64,000 nt of DNA from Cristatella mucedo (GCA_009760855.2 WPIO01000015.1:2773001-2837000); one strand, 5' to 3'; counted from the stretch's first letter, positions 36,639 through 47,498 are shown. Numbers and translations: made by a program. Notes: generated by a model not told the origin, from the sequence alone.

Positions 36639-37140
36639 GTAATGTAATGTAATGCACATATCCCTCTGTAAATCCACGCAGGCACAAGGACTGGTAGGGT
36701 GTTATGCTGGAGAGTTGTCGATAGCGCACTCAAAGCCTTTCGGCGGCTTTCGATGCGCACACTGTGGCCAACAGGCTTCGTCTCGTACAACGAAGAGAAA
36801 GTGAAAAGTGCAGCTGAGTCTGAAGGGCAGTCGAGGAAGTGACGTAGCCTGGAAGTAGCAGCTCGGGATGGCTGGACAGGATGTGCCCCAGTCAGCAGCA
36901 GGAAAGTAGATGTCGTTGCGTAAGAACTGTGGAAGCGAGTTCCACAGTCTTGGACCTGCAGAGCACAAGCTTCTGTTGCCTTAAGTGGTGTCTTAAGCCT
37001 AGGAAAGGAACAGCTTATTCAAGGTCCGTGGAGGACTTGAGGGCACGAGGAGGCCGAAACTGGTGCAGCAGTTCAACTTACTACGAAGGAGCCAAGCCGT
37101 GTCCTTGGCCTTTGTGGGTCTGAGTATGCTCGGCAGAAAT
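36639..37140 (-). mobile_element. LINE-B fragment with (AATGT)n tail, minus strand
   Basis: The minus strand reads LCSAGPRLWNSLPQFLRNDI, then downstream VVRDEACWPQC. The tail complement (ATGTAATGTAATGTAATG) lies at 36,639-36,656. A clear family member with one or two stops. Confidence 0.8.
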
Positions 37141-38027
37141 CACGTACGCGTGAGTGTGTCAATACAATTTTGGGGTTTGGTCGTTTCCAGCTGAAATCGC
37201 TTTCGGATTGCTGCGCCAGCATGCGCTGTGTAGTGTGGAGTGGTCGAAACTCTCTACCTTGCTTCTGGTGACGTGGCGACACATCGGCGTGTATGTGCGC
37301 ATGCAGTGTGTGTGTGCCTTGAGCAGTGTGCAGTGAGCGTGTCGTTGCACTGGTGGTGGTCTGTGCACTGCTAGATCGCCCTTGCACCGTATCGTGCTGG
37401 AGCTCTGTCTGTGCAGCTGCGGCTAAACCCTGCTCAACTGCAGTGCTGTGCGCTAGCCTGCACTAGCTTCTTGTCTGCACTCAAATAAGCCAACTCCAAC
37501 TGGTGTGTTGCCTCCCTTCGTTGTCTTCTTAATTATGCAGTCTCAGCTGCTAAGTGCAGCCGGGCTCTACAGACGAATACATACTTCGGCACCTAATTGA
37601 TTTGCTGAGCATTCTGCAAGGAGTTGACTAATCAATTCCTAAGTACCTCGTGCACCGACGCTACCCATCAATGTTTCATTGTGGGCAGCTGCTGCTGCTG
37701 CCAAGAAGCTAGCGATTAGCTGAGCTGATGACTTGTCACCGTAGTTACTGTTACACGTGACTTTCGGTTAGAGTTGCTGCTGTCGGGTGGCTCTTTCTGG
37801 CAAGACAGTCTCATGTCTGTCGATCGGTCATTGTTAGCGACGCTGGGGAACCGTGCTTAGTAGCTCGTGCCAGCTGGCACATACCCAGCTATCGACTACC
37901 CTGCAAATATTACGTTTCAGTCGATGGTCACCTGTCCTAATTGCATGTCGTGCGAGCTACTGTGGGAGCCGTCAGCTGCTGTTGACGGCTCTATTGTGGG
38001 TAGTGCATTCATTCGCTGACCGTCTTG

Positions 38028-38144
38028 CAGTCAGGTGAATGGTGATGATGCCCTTGTGTTGCCAGAGCCTGTTCTGTCTGCTTTGCAGTCGGGTGAATGG
38101 TGATGATGCCCTTGTGTTGCCAGAGCCTGTTCTGTCTGCTTTGC
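38028..38144. repeat. 58-bp tandem duplication
   Basis: Two adjacent copies, period 58, each containing GGTGATGATGCCCTTGTGTT and differing at one base (CAGTCAGG versus CAGTCGGG). Confidence 0.92.
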
Positions 38145-38239
38145 TACAGTGCCATGTTTTACGTCTTCATCCCAATGCGTGTGCGCCGTAATGCAAGTTC
38201 TTCGTGTAGTCAATCCGGTCGTGTCAGAAACGTTGGTCT

Positions 38240-38480
38240 TCAAATACTGCACACTCACTCTCTGTGCATTCGTGCCTTTGTGTGTGCACCTAAGCATGTA
38301 GATGTGCATGTCAATGTGCGTGTGTGTGCACACACACTTGTGTACGTGCTTGCATGCATGCATGAATTTGTGCCTGCGTGGATGTGTGTGTGCCTAGGTG
38401 GATGTACATGTGCCTTCGGGGATGTGTGTGCGTGCATGTACGTATGTGTATGTTCGCACGCGTGCACATGCGTGCATGCA
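38240..38480. repeat. Degenerate GT/CATG-rich tract
   Basis: About 240 bp rich in GTGTGTGC, CATGCATG and TGTACGTG. Confidence 0.75.
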
Positions 38481-38589
38481 GGTGTATGGAACCATGGTCT
38501 TGTAATATGTACTCTCACACCACCTGTTCCTCCACTAACATTACCCATTAGTTGGTTCTTCGTTTCAATGAGTACAGCTGCCTGCATCA

Positions 38590-39170
38590 GCTGATAGTGT
38601 GATTTGCACTGGTTACCAGTCAAGCAACGGATTGACTTCAAGGTTTTGTCGCTCACTTTTAGGCCTCTTCATTCTATGGCTCCAGCCTATCTTTCAGATA
38701 CACTACCCCATCAAGCAAAGCATCGTACCACTCGCTTTTCGGAATCCAACAGTCTAGAAATACCTCGTACAAACCTTAAATCCTTTGGAGACCGTGCATT
38801 TAGCTCGTATGCTCCCACAGCCTGGAACTCCCTCCCGACCTGCATCAGAACATCCCCTGACCTGACCACATTTAAAAGAAACTTAAAAACATACCTATTT
38901 AGGACAGCATTTAGTGGGTCCTTGTGATTCGTCCTCGATGTGCTTATGCGTGCTGACACTGTTCATGCTGCCACTAACCACATTTGCATGCTGACCCAGT
39001 GCATGTAACCCCTAACCATGTTATTCATTTTGTTTGTTTTTCAAGCATGATTTTACTTACTATTCTATTGCGTATCACTTTGCAGCAAATGTAAAGCGCC
39101 TAGAAAGAGATTAAGTTCTCTGAGGGCGCTTTATCAAGTGCAATATTATTATTATTATATTATTATTATT
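38590..39170 (+). mobile_element. LINE-A 3' half, plus strand
   Basis: It starts within LHWLPVKQRIDFKVLSLTF, runs through FGDRAFSSYAPTAWNSLP to the stop after TAFSGSL, and continues through the 3' UTR and the tail GCGCTTTATCAAGTG plus (TTA)n. The frame from 38604 to 38927 is intact. 5'-truncated. Confidence 0.87.
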
Positions 39171-39355
39171 TGCTGTGGCTTGCCATCTAGTCCTGAGCTA
39201 CAATCCACCTACACAAATATAACCTTTGCATAATATAGGACAAGCACTCTACTGTCCTGTGGTGCTGGAGTCTGTCTCTCTTAATTCACGACAAATAGGC
39301 AGGAAAGGCAAAATATGTGCTGATTAGTGGTAGCGCCTTGTATGATTGCAGCATT

Positions 39356-39760
39356 CAAAGGTACGTAAAGGACCAAGCATGTGCTGTGTGTAATAGGTGG
39401 GTTTTTATTCTGCTTTAAATATAGTCAAGTCAGAGGATGTCGCAGTGTGAATCGGGACGGCTGTCAGCCTTTAGGTTCTACATTCGAACTGAAGCTTCAT
39501 GGTCTCAAAAGGATTTGAAGCTGGTTAGGGTTAGATGTGCCGACAGCTAAAAGACCATTGCCATGGCACGTATGAGTGGGCAATAAGGGGGAAGACCGTA
39601 GCATTAAGCATTTTAAATAGGTAGGCGAGAGCAAGACAGTGAAGGAGCTTAAAAGCTAATGACGAGTCCTTGAAGGCGATGCAATGTTTAATGGGAACCG
39701 GAAAGAATTGCTGTATTGTGACAGCTGTTTCATTTATGAGAGTCAAATACAATATCCTGC
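39356..39760 (-). mobile_element. LINE fragment, minus strand
   Basis: The minus strand retains a weak LAYLFKMLN-like block upstream of a diverged GDRAF-like region and a TTFK-like tail near 39,410. It resembles the LINE-A C-terminus only at the level of block order, and is probably an older or sister family. Confidence 0.55.
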
Positions 39761-39865
39761 TGTGTTTGCACCGCCGGTATGCATCTTATTGCACAGGCAT
39801 TGAGACGTGTTATTTTGTGAGTTACAGACCGCTACTCTCTCAGTCTCTTTCTGGGGTTCTCTTTC

Positions 39866-39891
39866 GTCTGTCTGTCTGTCTGTCTCTCCCC

Positions 39892-39966
<75 letters not shown>
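39866..39966. repeat. (GTCT)n then (CT)n tract
   Basis: Five or six TCTG units followed by about 35 CT units with few breaks. Confidence 0.95.
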
Positions 39967-39969
<3 letters not shown>

Positions 39970-40755
39970 CTGTCACAAGTCATCTCGCATGCACAAAAAC
40001 CATCTTTTGTTGCTCATTCTCTGCAGGCTCATTAATTGCTACTTTTATGATGTTTGAAGATTCTGCCATTATAGACCTGTAGACCTACGTCTGTTATTGC
40101 TGTATTCTATCTTACCTTGTTGCTGACTTGCTGCACACAATGTACTGCCCACTGAAAGCAGGTGAGAGCTGCCAATGCTCTCATGCTGCTATATAAATGA
40201 AGCCGTCGACTCCGCATGCTTACTTTTACTTTACTTTGCTTTACCTACTTTAAATAAGCAGCACTTTATCGCAGGCCTGGAGTTCGATATTATTTAGCTC
40301 ACTGTTCTTCGGTGAGACACTAAGATCTGGCCCAGTAAGCAGTCTTGAGGTTAAACAGGATTTGCGAGTGTGCTCTGCAATAAAATGACATGCTGCTAAA
40401 TGTCCCACTGTCGGGCATTCTAGCATGGTCGTCCACGAATTTCTGAGATCTGGCCGACACTTGTTTTTGGCCACTCGGCTTTTTCCCGAGTTATCTCTCC
40501 TGCTAAGGAATCTTCTCTTGGCAGTAGCCTGTGGGTGACCATTGCAAGCATCGACAGGGCAAGAATGGCCGTCATGTCATGTTTGCAGAGTTTTGCCTGT
40601 GGTTGACCACTGCGGTCATCTTGTGAGAAACTGCCCCAATTTTTCGTAGATAGAGCTGTGCGACCAAGCATGCTGCATTCTTTATTGTCGGTGCATTCAT
40701 TTGCAGAGAATTGGTCCCATAGCTTGCCGCGTGTTTGCTCTCCCGTGGCATGACG

Positions 40756-40799
40756 ACGTTTCTTGCTGCTGCACCGTTAGGAGCAGCAGCAAGAAACGT
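40756..40799. repeat. Perfect 17-bp inverted repeat upstream of exon 10
   Basis: Arm ACGTTTCTTGCTGCTGC (40756-40772), ten-base loop, exact complementary arm 40783-40799; about 96 bp before the exon 10 acceptor. Confidence 0.95.
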
Positions 40800-40895
40800 G
40801 GATGTTGGTGCGCGACATAAGCGTCGACCTGTCCGAATGAGCTGGCGTGAGCTGACATGCCGCAATGACAAACCTGTCCGTGTTGGCTTTCTCAG

Positions 40896-41083
40896 GGCTG
40901 GCTGAGTCCTGGTCAAATATACATCCTGGATGAGTACGCTGCCCGCTACGGTGTGCGTGGCTGCCACCGGCACCTGTGCTACCTCGGCGATCTGCTTGCG
41001 AAGGCCGAGAGTGACCTGATGATTGATCCTGCTCTGATGCACTACAGCTTTGCCTTCTGCGCGTCGCACGTCTTTGGCAACAA
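40896..41083 (+). CDS. CADPS: CAPS exon 10, conserved region between PH and MUN
   Basis: Residues 482-543 plus two bases of codon 544. [29 protein letters not shown] and [13 protein letters not shown] are among the most conserved stretches of animal CAPS and leave no doubt about identity. The acceptor is TTTCTCAG (40895) and the donor is AA|GTAAGC (41084), phase 2. The Cys and His residues here suggest a possible metal site, but I know of no demonstrated one and only note the residues. Confidence 0.96.
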
Positions 41084-42539
41084 GTAAGCGGCACCAAGTG
41101 GCACTGGCGCTGAGCGCTACTCGCGTCCGCTGGCCACTCGCATAGCAACAGTGTGCACGCTGCTGCTCTCGAAATTCAGCAAGTCAGCTGTCTAGATCAT
41201 TATCGCATTAAGGAGTGCCATTGCTGCCTATGTTTTGTAACTTTGAGTGTCTGAGCAGTTTCGGTGTATGAACCAGCCTGCAGTTCTGACAGCCTTTCCC
41301 TCGTTAGCATCAACGGCGCAACCTTCATTTCTCGAGCTCCTGGTGTGCAATCTAGCCCGTGAGCTTCTCCTGCAGCATTATCAGTAATAATAGTGATGAT
41401 GTGGCAATTTCATGTAGCAGATCAAGGGAGCCAGGTCTCTTTCGGTGCAGATGATATTTTTTTAGCGCTGTACTCTTAATAAAAAAAAAATGGTGTTGCT
41501 GTTCCGAGTGCAAGTCCGATGGTTGTGCGTGTTCGTGCATTCTTCTCCGAATGTAGCTCTGCTTAGCTGACTTGCTTCTGCATGCCGCCAAGAGCCTCCC
41601 TGTGGCCATCTGGCTCTGCGTCACGTGACTGTCGGCTTGTCTGGTGCATGGCCACGCTGGTGACGACTTCGAGAAGTGCCATCATTTTCCTCCCTTCCCT
41701 GCCCCGGCAGCGGCATGTGCTGGAAGGGGACAAAGGGAGTAGAAAAGAGGGCTCGAGCGAAAGATGAGCTCGCATCGTCATAGTTGAGGTGCAAAGCAGA
41801 AGAACACACTGGCGAGTGTCTGCTTGCCCGCGAGAGGAAGGAACTACAAAATCCGTCGCCACAGATTCTTAACCGTCTCGGCACGCGAAAGAGTAGGAAG
41901 CCTATTGGAGGGAGCAGTGTCGATTTTAGTCGGGCAGCTTGTCGATGTCGTCAGAGTCGGCTAGCAGGTCAAAAGCATCGTCAGCATTCGTGTCACGTGT
42001 GTTACGATAGCTGCATTGCGCATGGAATAGGCATCCTGCGATTATAATTACCCACGTGGGGGACGAGCACACACCGTATGATGGTGTGCGGCTACCTTGC
42101 CTACCGTGCAATGCCCAGTCCTTGTGGCGATCTAGCAGATTGGTTCTCTAGCTTCGTTGTCAGCAAGATAGATGAGCTCAGAGAGTCCATCACCGAGGCA
42201 ACATCCCCGGAGCTGTGCCCAATCTGGCAGCTTACTGGTGCTTGCTGGGCGTCCTGTGTTTTCTCCCGTCAACCCAACTAAGCTATCGGTTGGTAGCAAG
42301 GAATGGCATTGGCTGTGAGCCCAGAATGCCGATCGGCGATTGTAGCAGACTGCCGCCTCACAGTCTATACCTGTGTAAGTGCTGCTATGAACAGCAAAAA
42401 TAATTCTTGCAGCCAGCACACTAACTGCCTATCACTGTCTAATTGTATACTCTGTGGTGCGTGCCATGAGTCAGTTTGCTTGCTCTCATGCACTGTTCAC
42501 TGTGGAGTCACGAGCCTTTTGCATTTGATAGCAGGTACT

Positions 42540-42662
42540 TATAGGCCTGTGTATATTTATTTTATTACATTATAATAATATAATTAATGATTATATTTAA
42601 TTTTATTATATTTATTTATTTTATATATTCATTTATTATATTTATATTTTATGTATATTAGA
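42540..42662. other. AT-rich low-complexity patch
   Basis: About 120 bp composed almost only of A and T (ATTTATTTATT-type). It lies 240 bp upstream of an L2-like tail. Confidence 0.8.
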
Positions 42663-42904
42663 CTGATTAGGCAGTGGGACCACTCATACGTGGGCACACG
42701 TGTGAGAGTGAAACAAATCGGGAATAGCTGGCTAGCTGATTAATAGTTACCTATTAGCAAGGAAATGAATTGGTGCTTATTTCGCATAAATAGGTGCAAC
42801 AATTCTCAGCATGCCACTTCCCTTCAGTGAATGCCGATACGCTGCTACCTTCCTGGGTGCAGCATTCCTGCTGTAGCCACGATTCGCTAGATTGCAATTG
42901 TATT

Positions 42905-42968
42905 CTGCGGAAAGAGAGATTCAGTTCTCTGAGGGTGCTATACAAATGTGTTATTATTATTGTTATTC
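42905..42968 (+). mobile_element. LINE-A or SINE-B 3' tail, plus strand
   Basis: GAAAGAGAGATTCAGTTCTC, GGGTGCTATACAAATG and (TTA)n. The tail variant with CTATACAAA is closer to SINE-B than to LINE-A. Confidence 0.6.
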
Positions 42969-44099
42969 TGCTGTGCATACTTTATATTCGTAAGTAATCA
43001 CACAATTTCATACTTATAAAACTTCATTCTTAAGCCCAAAGACTGCTCTCAGACTGTAGTCTGTATGTCTTAAGGCTAGGGAAGGAAATGGGCATGAATG
43101 CAGCATTATTTTTAACATTGTTCAATCAATCAGAGTTTATGTTATCCGTTGGGTTGTCACTATGTCGTTTTGCTTATTGCGTTCATTGCTGCCTGGGGCA
43201 CCGGGCCGATGTTAAGTGCTGTATCTCACTCGCGTTACTCACTTTGGCAGCCTTGGACTGCGGAGTCAGCTTTTAGCCTGCTATTGAAGGATTTCGGTGT
43301 TGTTCTCTGAGCGCTCTGAGCTTACAAGATTGTGGTAAGGGCCTTCCCGCGGGTTTGTGCACGAAATGGTTCCTCTGCTTTTAATTAACTTCGGCCTTGG
43401 GCCAGCGAGGGTTCGATCTCTCCGGTGACGCCAAGGCGTACCTGCTGGCCGCCTAATTCTTCGCCGTCGGCTGCATTCAACCCAGAGCTGCGCTTAGGCC
43501 TCTTGCTCTTCGCCTGGCATGCATGCACCTAACACCCTGAATAAAGCCCTCAGCCTTGCCCGGATCCGCTGTTGCATTAATCCTTGAGCCACTGTAGCTT
43601 TGTTTGCTTGCAAGCGCTTGCTCACCGAGGAGGCCTGCTCCTTTAACCTGCAGCAATGGCAACTGCGCGCTCTGGACGCACCTCTTCGCGTTCGCTTCGC
43701 TCCTCGATCTCTGCTTATCGCCTCATTCTGTGTGCACGCCAGTAGCGTACCTGCATGCTGCTGACCAACCAGGACGTTTGCGCAGATAAGAACGATGCAG
43801 AGCGTGCTCTACCTGTCCGACTTTTGCGCTGTGGCACACGAGCAGCCGTTCTTTTCTTATACTTATAATTGTCACGGTGCTTCCGTTTTCGATTGTTACC
43901 CCGTTACACGATATTCTCCCACTGACGATGTGGCCTTTGTCTGTACTACAGAGCACGCTCGACCTCCTTGATTGGATGTAATGAAACTCACGTAGAGTTT
44001 GAACTCATGCCGTCCCGAATGTTTACGTTCGACATTGAAATTTTCAAGCCTGGTTCTTCAGAATAATAATAACATCATTATTGTATTAATATTAATATG

Positions 44100-44285
44100 G
44101 TACAACTTATTTGTATGACACCTTACAAGAACTTGATCTCTAGTCAGGCATTTCACATATGCCACCCTACACACTGCCACAGGGCTCGTGCCTACAACCT
44201 TGGGCTGCAAATGCAATGGAAAACTGGACGTTGGCTGTCAACGGTGAGCACCTTAACCACTGGGCCAAACCAGGCGGGCAGGCAT
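44100..44285 (-). mobile_element. SINE-B copy, minus strand
   Basis: On the minus strand: GGTTTGGCCCAGTGGTTAAG with GTGCTCACC, a diverged B box GGCACGAGCCC, then CCTGACTAGAGATCAAGTTC. It abuts a LINE-A copy at 44,288. Confidence 0.72.
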
Positions 44286-44287
44286 CG

Positions 44288-44950
44288 TATAGCACCCTAA
44301 GAGAATTAAATATTTTTGCTTAGCACATCACATGTACTGCAAAGGAAGAATGGTTGGTTATCGAATGCACAGTGTCAGCACGCACCAGCAGGCAGAGGAC
44401 AATCTACACTGATGCTCTGAGGAGCCGGTGTGTGCTTAGCTTCTGCGCCAAATCCAAGCGTCTTATTGCACATGCTGGAGACCTGGGAATGGTGAGTTAG
44501 AAAAAAAGTCCCGATGGGATGTCGCAAATGCATGGAAAACCGAGCCTTTGCATGCCTGACTTTTGGCAATGTAGCGCAGCTGAGAGAAGGCTCACTTGAC
44601 TGAAGAGCTGATGTGGTTTTCCAGTGGTAGGTCACTTTGGAACAAGACCCCTAGATTTCGCGCAGATGCTTCAGGAGATATCCTGGCGGAGCCCACTTTT
44701 AAAGGTTTGGATGGATAATTGTTTTGAGTTACACTAGCTAGTAAGTTGTTTTTATCGTCAGTCAATTTGAGAATGCTTGCTGCCATCGAGTTGAGACTGA
44801 CAGCACTTTCACGCGCTGCAAGGGTGTTAAATGAGTCAGCGTGCTGGAACTCGGGAAGGGATCAAAGCACCGATCAAGCTGTGTGTCACCTGCAGACAAA
44901 TTAAAGCCTCGATCATTCTTGGCGATTACATCAGAAAAACAGAGAATTCA
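44288..44950 (-). mobile_element. LINE-A copy, minus strand, decayed RT
   Basis: The minus strand shows a degenerate RT core in which FHFYADDTQLYLCFDP has become GFNLSAGDTQLDRCFDP (near 44,900). KLTDDKNNLLAS and SARNLGVLFQSDLPLENHIS follow. The catalytic YADD is destroyed. The 3' end lies at about 44,288 against a SINE-B copy. Confidence 0.75.
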
Positions 44951-45330
44951 CTGTGAAAAGAAGTCGACCTAGCCGTATGATCCTTTGGTTCCCCTCCTCC
45001 CTCCCCCCCCTAGTTTAGAGACTCCTCGTATGGTTTTTGCCCATTGAGTCAATTCTCTGAAGTCTCACACTGTGATAGAACCCAAACTGTCACCGTGCAG
45101 TGCTAGTGATGCCCAGTCGAGTTGGCATGCATTCAATAAGGACTTGGAGATCATACTATCAAATATCAAACGATGCCAAAGTATCCAGCAAGGCAAGAAA
45201 AAGACTACCTTAATCTGCATTCGTGAGATGATCGTTATAATAATCTCACAGCAGCGGCTGTCTCTGTAGAGTGATTAACTCTAAAACGTGACTGGAACTT
45301 GCTTGGCTTGTAGTGTTGCTATAAGAGTAT

Positions 45331-45331
45331 A

Positions 45332-45362
<31 letters not shown>
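45331..45362. repeat. (CTG)n trinucleotide repeat
   Basis: About ten uninterrupted GCT/CTG units in intron 10. Confidence 0.95.
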
Positions 45363-45365
<3 letters not shown>

Positions 45366-46137
45366 CTACTTGCTCCGCTGTCCTAGGTAAGAACAGCAGT
45401 CGAGAGACTGGGCATACGCTGCTCAGGTCCTCCTGATCAAGTGTTGCCTTAGCAATGAGTGGCCTAGCAGTGGCCTTTTCGAGTGAGCCCAGGGATCCAC
45501 CGGATCCTATCATTGGTCAGGCCCGCTAGCTCGCTCGCATCAGGTTCCCCCTGTGAATGATAGTGTCAGTGCTCTTGGTTACTTTGAGTCTCAGTCCACG
45601 GCAAATGGCACTGCTTCTTCCTGCTCGATCGTGTCAGCTCCCGTTCAGTTGCTGCAACATAGTGTATATCTGCCTTCGCCTGTACCTTTCCTTGCACGCC
45701 TTTTCTCTTGTCGAGCCGGTGCATTAGTTGTCATGGCTTTAAAAATACTTTGTCCTACACACCTTCGATGTGTGCCATTCCTTCAAACCCCCCCATGTGC
45801 AACGAGCCTGCCCACTGACATCTTTTTCCCGGTAAGTTAAGCTCTGTCGGCATGACAGACGAGCTGCTTTAAATAGGAGCAAATTGTCTTCGAGGGCAGT
45901 GGGTCAAGCCCTCTCAGGTGACTGCTAGTGGCTCTGTGCGCTATTCTTCTTCATGCGAGCACACACACACGCACACGCACACGCACACACCGTGGGAACC
46001 GTTGAACTTGTTGAACTGTTGAACCTTCCCCACCATTCTTTGCCATCGATTAGACGACTGGCCTTGCTTCTTTTTTTCTCGAAAGAATGGATCCATCGGC
46101 ACTAAATCAAAGCAGTGCGACGTCTGCTTGAGCACAG

Positions 46138-46178
46138 GCCGGATGCAGGGCAGCCATGCTTTCGGCCCTGCATCCGGC
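46138..46178. repeat. Perfect 14-bp inverted repeat (hairpin)
   Basis: Arm GCCGGATGCAGGGC (46138-46151), 13-base loop, exact complementary arm 46165-46178. Confidence 0.95.
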
Positions 46179-46429
46179 ATGCGACTTAGTGGGACCGTTT
46201 TTCCTACTCACTCGGAGAATCGATGCAGTCTGTTGCCAATCGCTCACAAAAACGAACGTGCAGCTGTGGCAGCATTTTTTGACAGTAACAAAAGCGTTAC
46301 TTCATTTGTCATCTGCAGACAAATTTGCTCGCACGTTTTCATTGACAGTGAGCCGTTTTTTATTGGCTCGGCCCTTTTGTTTGTTTGTGGTATTGTCCAC
46401 TAACCATTTGATCATGCTTTCTTTACAGC

Positions 46430-46492
46430 ATGCGTGTAAAGTGCACAGAATGAGAGGGCGCTATATAAATATGCTATTATTATCATTATCCT
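46430..46492 (+). mobile_element. L2-like 3' tail, plus strand
   Basis: AGGGCGCTATATAAATATGC followed by TATTATTATCATT: an L2-type 3' terminus without a recognisable body. Confidence 0.55.
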
Positions 46493-46624
46493 GTTGGGGT
46501 GTTGGGCCTCTTGCTATGAATGGAGAGTTGATGCTCTTAGAACCCTGCCACTGCCTCGTCATCGTGACAAGTTTCGCTGCACGTAGCTGTTTTTTGCTGT
46601 CTGCCTCAGCACCGAGATTGTGAA

Positions 46625-46800
46625 AAAGAAGTCAGCTGATTGAACGAGCCTCGTGCATGTAGTAGCAGAAGAGCCTTAGAGGCTATCATCACCGCTTGCA
46701 TTGCTGCAATAAAGAATGGCCTGCTGCACGACTCGAACCCTCGACCCCTGGTCATGAAGTGCAAATAAATGCCTTTCCCTCGGGCTAAGACTCAGGGGCA
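46625..46800 (-). mobile_element. SINE-A copy, minus strand
   Basis: The minus strand shows head CTGAGTCTTAGCCCGAGG, B box GGTTCGAGTCG, body GGTGATGATAGCCTCTAAGG and end CGAGGCTCGTTCAATCAGC. Confidence 0.8.
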
Positions 46801-46868
46801 TGGTCCGAGTGGACTGCAGCTTAATGGCAGCCATATCGTCAACCCCCTAAGCGACCTGCCTATTGCAG

Positions 46869-46970
46869 ACCGGATGGACTCGGAACGATCACTGTTCAAG
46901 AAAGGAACAAGTACGAAGAGATAAAAGAGCGGCTTCGAAAACGACTGGAGCATCAGATCACTCACTTTCG
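46869..46970 (+). CDS. CADPS: CAPS exon 11
   Basis: One base completes codon 544 (Lys), then residues 545-577, then two bases of codon 578. [20 protein letters not shown] and LEHQITHFR match the CAPS segment that follows SHV-GN. The acceptor is TATTGCAG (46868) and the donor is CG|GTGAGA (46971), phase 2, so Arg is completed by exon 12. At 102 bp it is too short to stand out by length. It is the first of three closely spaced exons. Confidence 0.95.
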
Positions 46971-47090
46971 GTGAGATTAGAGCGCCCCCGGCAAAACAGG
47001 CCGGGTGTGTAATTTGTTCACGTCGTTGCCACCTACGCAATTACTTCGGCAAACCGAGCTCGTGCCGTGACCTGTTCGTCCGGTCATCAG
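46971..47090 (+). other. CAPS intron 11 (120 bp)
   Basis: A short intron, donor GTGAGA and acceptor TCATCAG, phase 2. It contains no repeat. Confidence 0.92.
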
Positions 47091-47154
47091 TTACAGCTTT
47101 CCTTTCGGACGGCCTGAAGGTGCACTAAAGGCAACTCTGTCCCTCCTGGAAAGG
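47091..47154 (+). CDS. CADPS: CAPS exon 12 (64 bp)
   Basis: One base completes Arg 578, then residues 579-599: FPFGRPEGALKATLSLLER preceded by YS. This is near-identical to the family. The acceptor is GGTCATCAG (47090) and the donor is AGG|GTTAGT (47155), phase 0. It is the smallest exon in the window. Confidence 0.95.
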
Positions 47155-47265
47155 GTTAGTCCTCGGCCGGCGGCGTGTCCGAGGGATGGCGCAATCGGGC
47201 GCTGCTGCTGCTGCTGCTGCCCTTGCGGCTGCTGTTTCCTCTGCTGCTGCTGCTGACGCCTGCAG
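47155..47265 (+). other. CAPS intron 12 (111 bp)
   Basis: The shortest intron in the window. It holds two (CTG)n runs (47202-47222 and about 47241-47255), so that most of its 3' half is CTG repeat, ending CGCCTGCAG. Confidence 0.92.
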
Positions 47266-47389
47266 GTGCTCATGAAAGACCTGGCATGCCCGGTCGGAAC
47301 TGACGAGGTGAGGAGCATCGTGAAGAAGTGCCTCGAGAACGCGGCGCTCGTCAACTACACTCGCATATCCGAGTATGCCAGCATCGAGG
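47266..47389 (+). CDS. CADPS: CAPS exon 13
   Basis: Residues 600-640 plus one base of codon 641. [19 protein letters not shown] and [18 protein letters not shown] match CAPS directly upstream of its variable, alternatively spliced segment. The acceptor is GCCTGCAG (47265). The donor is GAGG|GTGAGC (47390), phase 1; the alternative GAG|GG is not a donor. In vertebrates an optional exon can follow at this phase 1 junction. I found no counterpart of it in the 10.2 kb intron that follows. Confidence 0.94.
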
Positions 47390-47475
47390 GTGAGCCGCCG
47401 ACCTGAAGCTTTCGCTTCCGGCGATTACTGCCAAGGTCCTGCTCCTCTGCCGTAGCGCCTTGCTGCCGTGCCCTC

Positions 47476-47498
47476 CCCTCCCCCCCCCCCCCCCCCCC
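47476..47498. repeat. Poly-C run after exon 13
   Basis: A C-rich run with about 18 consecutive C, 87 bp beyond the exon 13 donor; the other strand is G-rich. Similar runs lie near 7,365 (G), 7,947 (G), 23,651 (C) and 59,745 (G). Confidence 0.9.

Larger units (their letters stand above)
33549..40895 (+). other. CAPS intron 9 (7.3 kb)
   Basis: Contents: an (AATTC)n patch at 35,341-35,358, a LINE-B fragment (36639-37140), a 58-bp tandem duplication (38028-38144), a GT/CATG-rich tract, a LINE-A 3' half (38590-39170), a further LINE fragment (39356-39760), a (CT)n tract, and a perfect 17-bp hairpin at 40756-40799. The span 33.6-36.6 kb is mostly unique. Its 182-codon open frame at 35520-36068 resembles nothing I know and I do not call it a gene. 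Confidence 0.85.
41084..46868 (+). other. CAPS intron 10 (5.8 kb)
   Basis: It contains an AT-rich patch (42,545-42,660), LINE-A tails (42905-42968, 46430-46492), a SINE-B (44100-44285) abutting a minus-strand LINE-A (44288-44950), a (CTG)n tract (45331-45362), a perfect hairpin (46138-46178) and a minus-strand SINE-A (46625-46800) ending 69 bp before exon 11. The segments 41.1-42.5, 43.0-44.1 and 45.4-46.4 kb show no supportable gene. Confidence 0.85.

Noticed and set aside
43380-43450. tRNA or SINE head around GGGTTCGATCTC
   Set aside because: Only a B-box-like motif is present, with no A box at the right distance and no similarity to the SINE families here.
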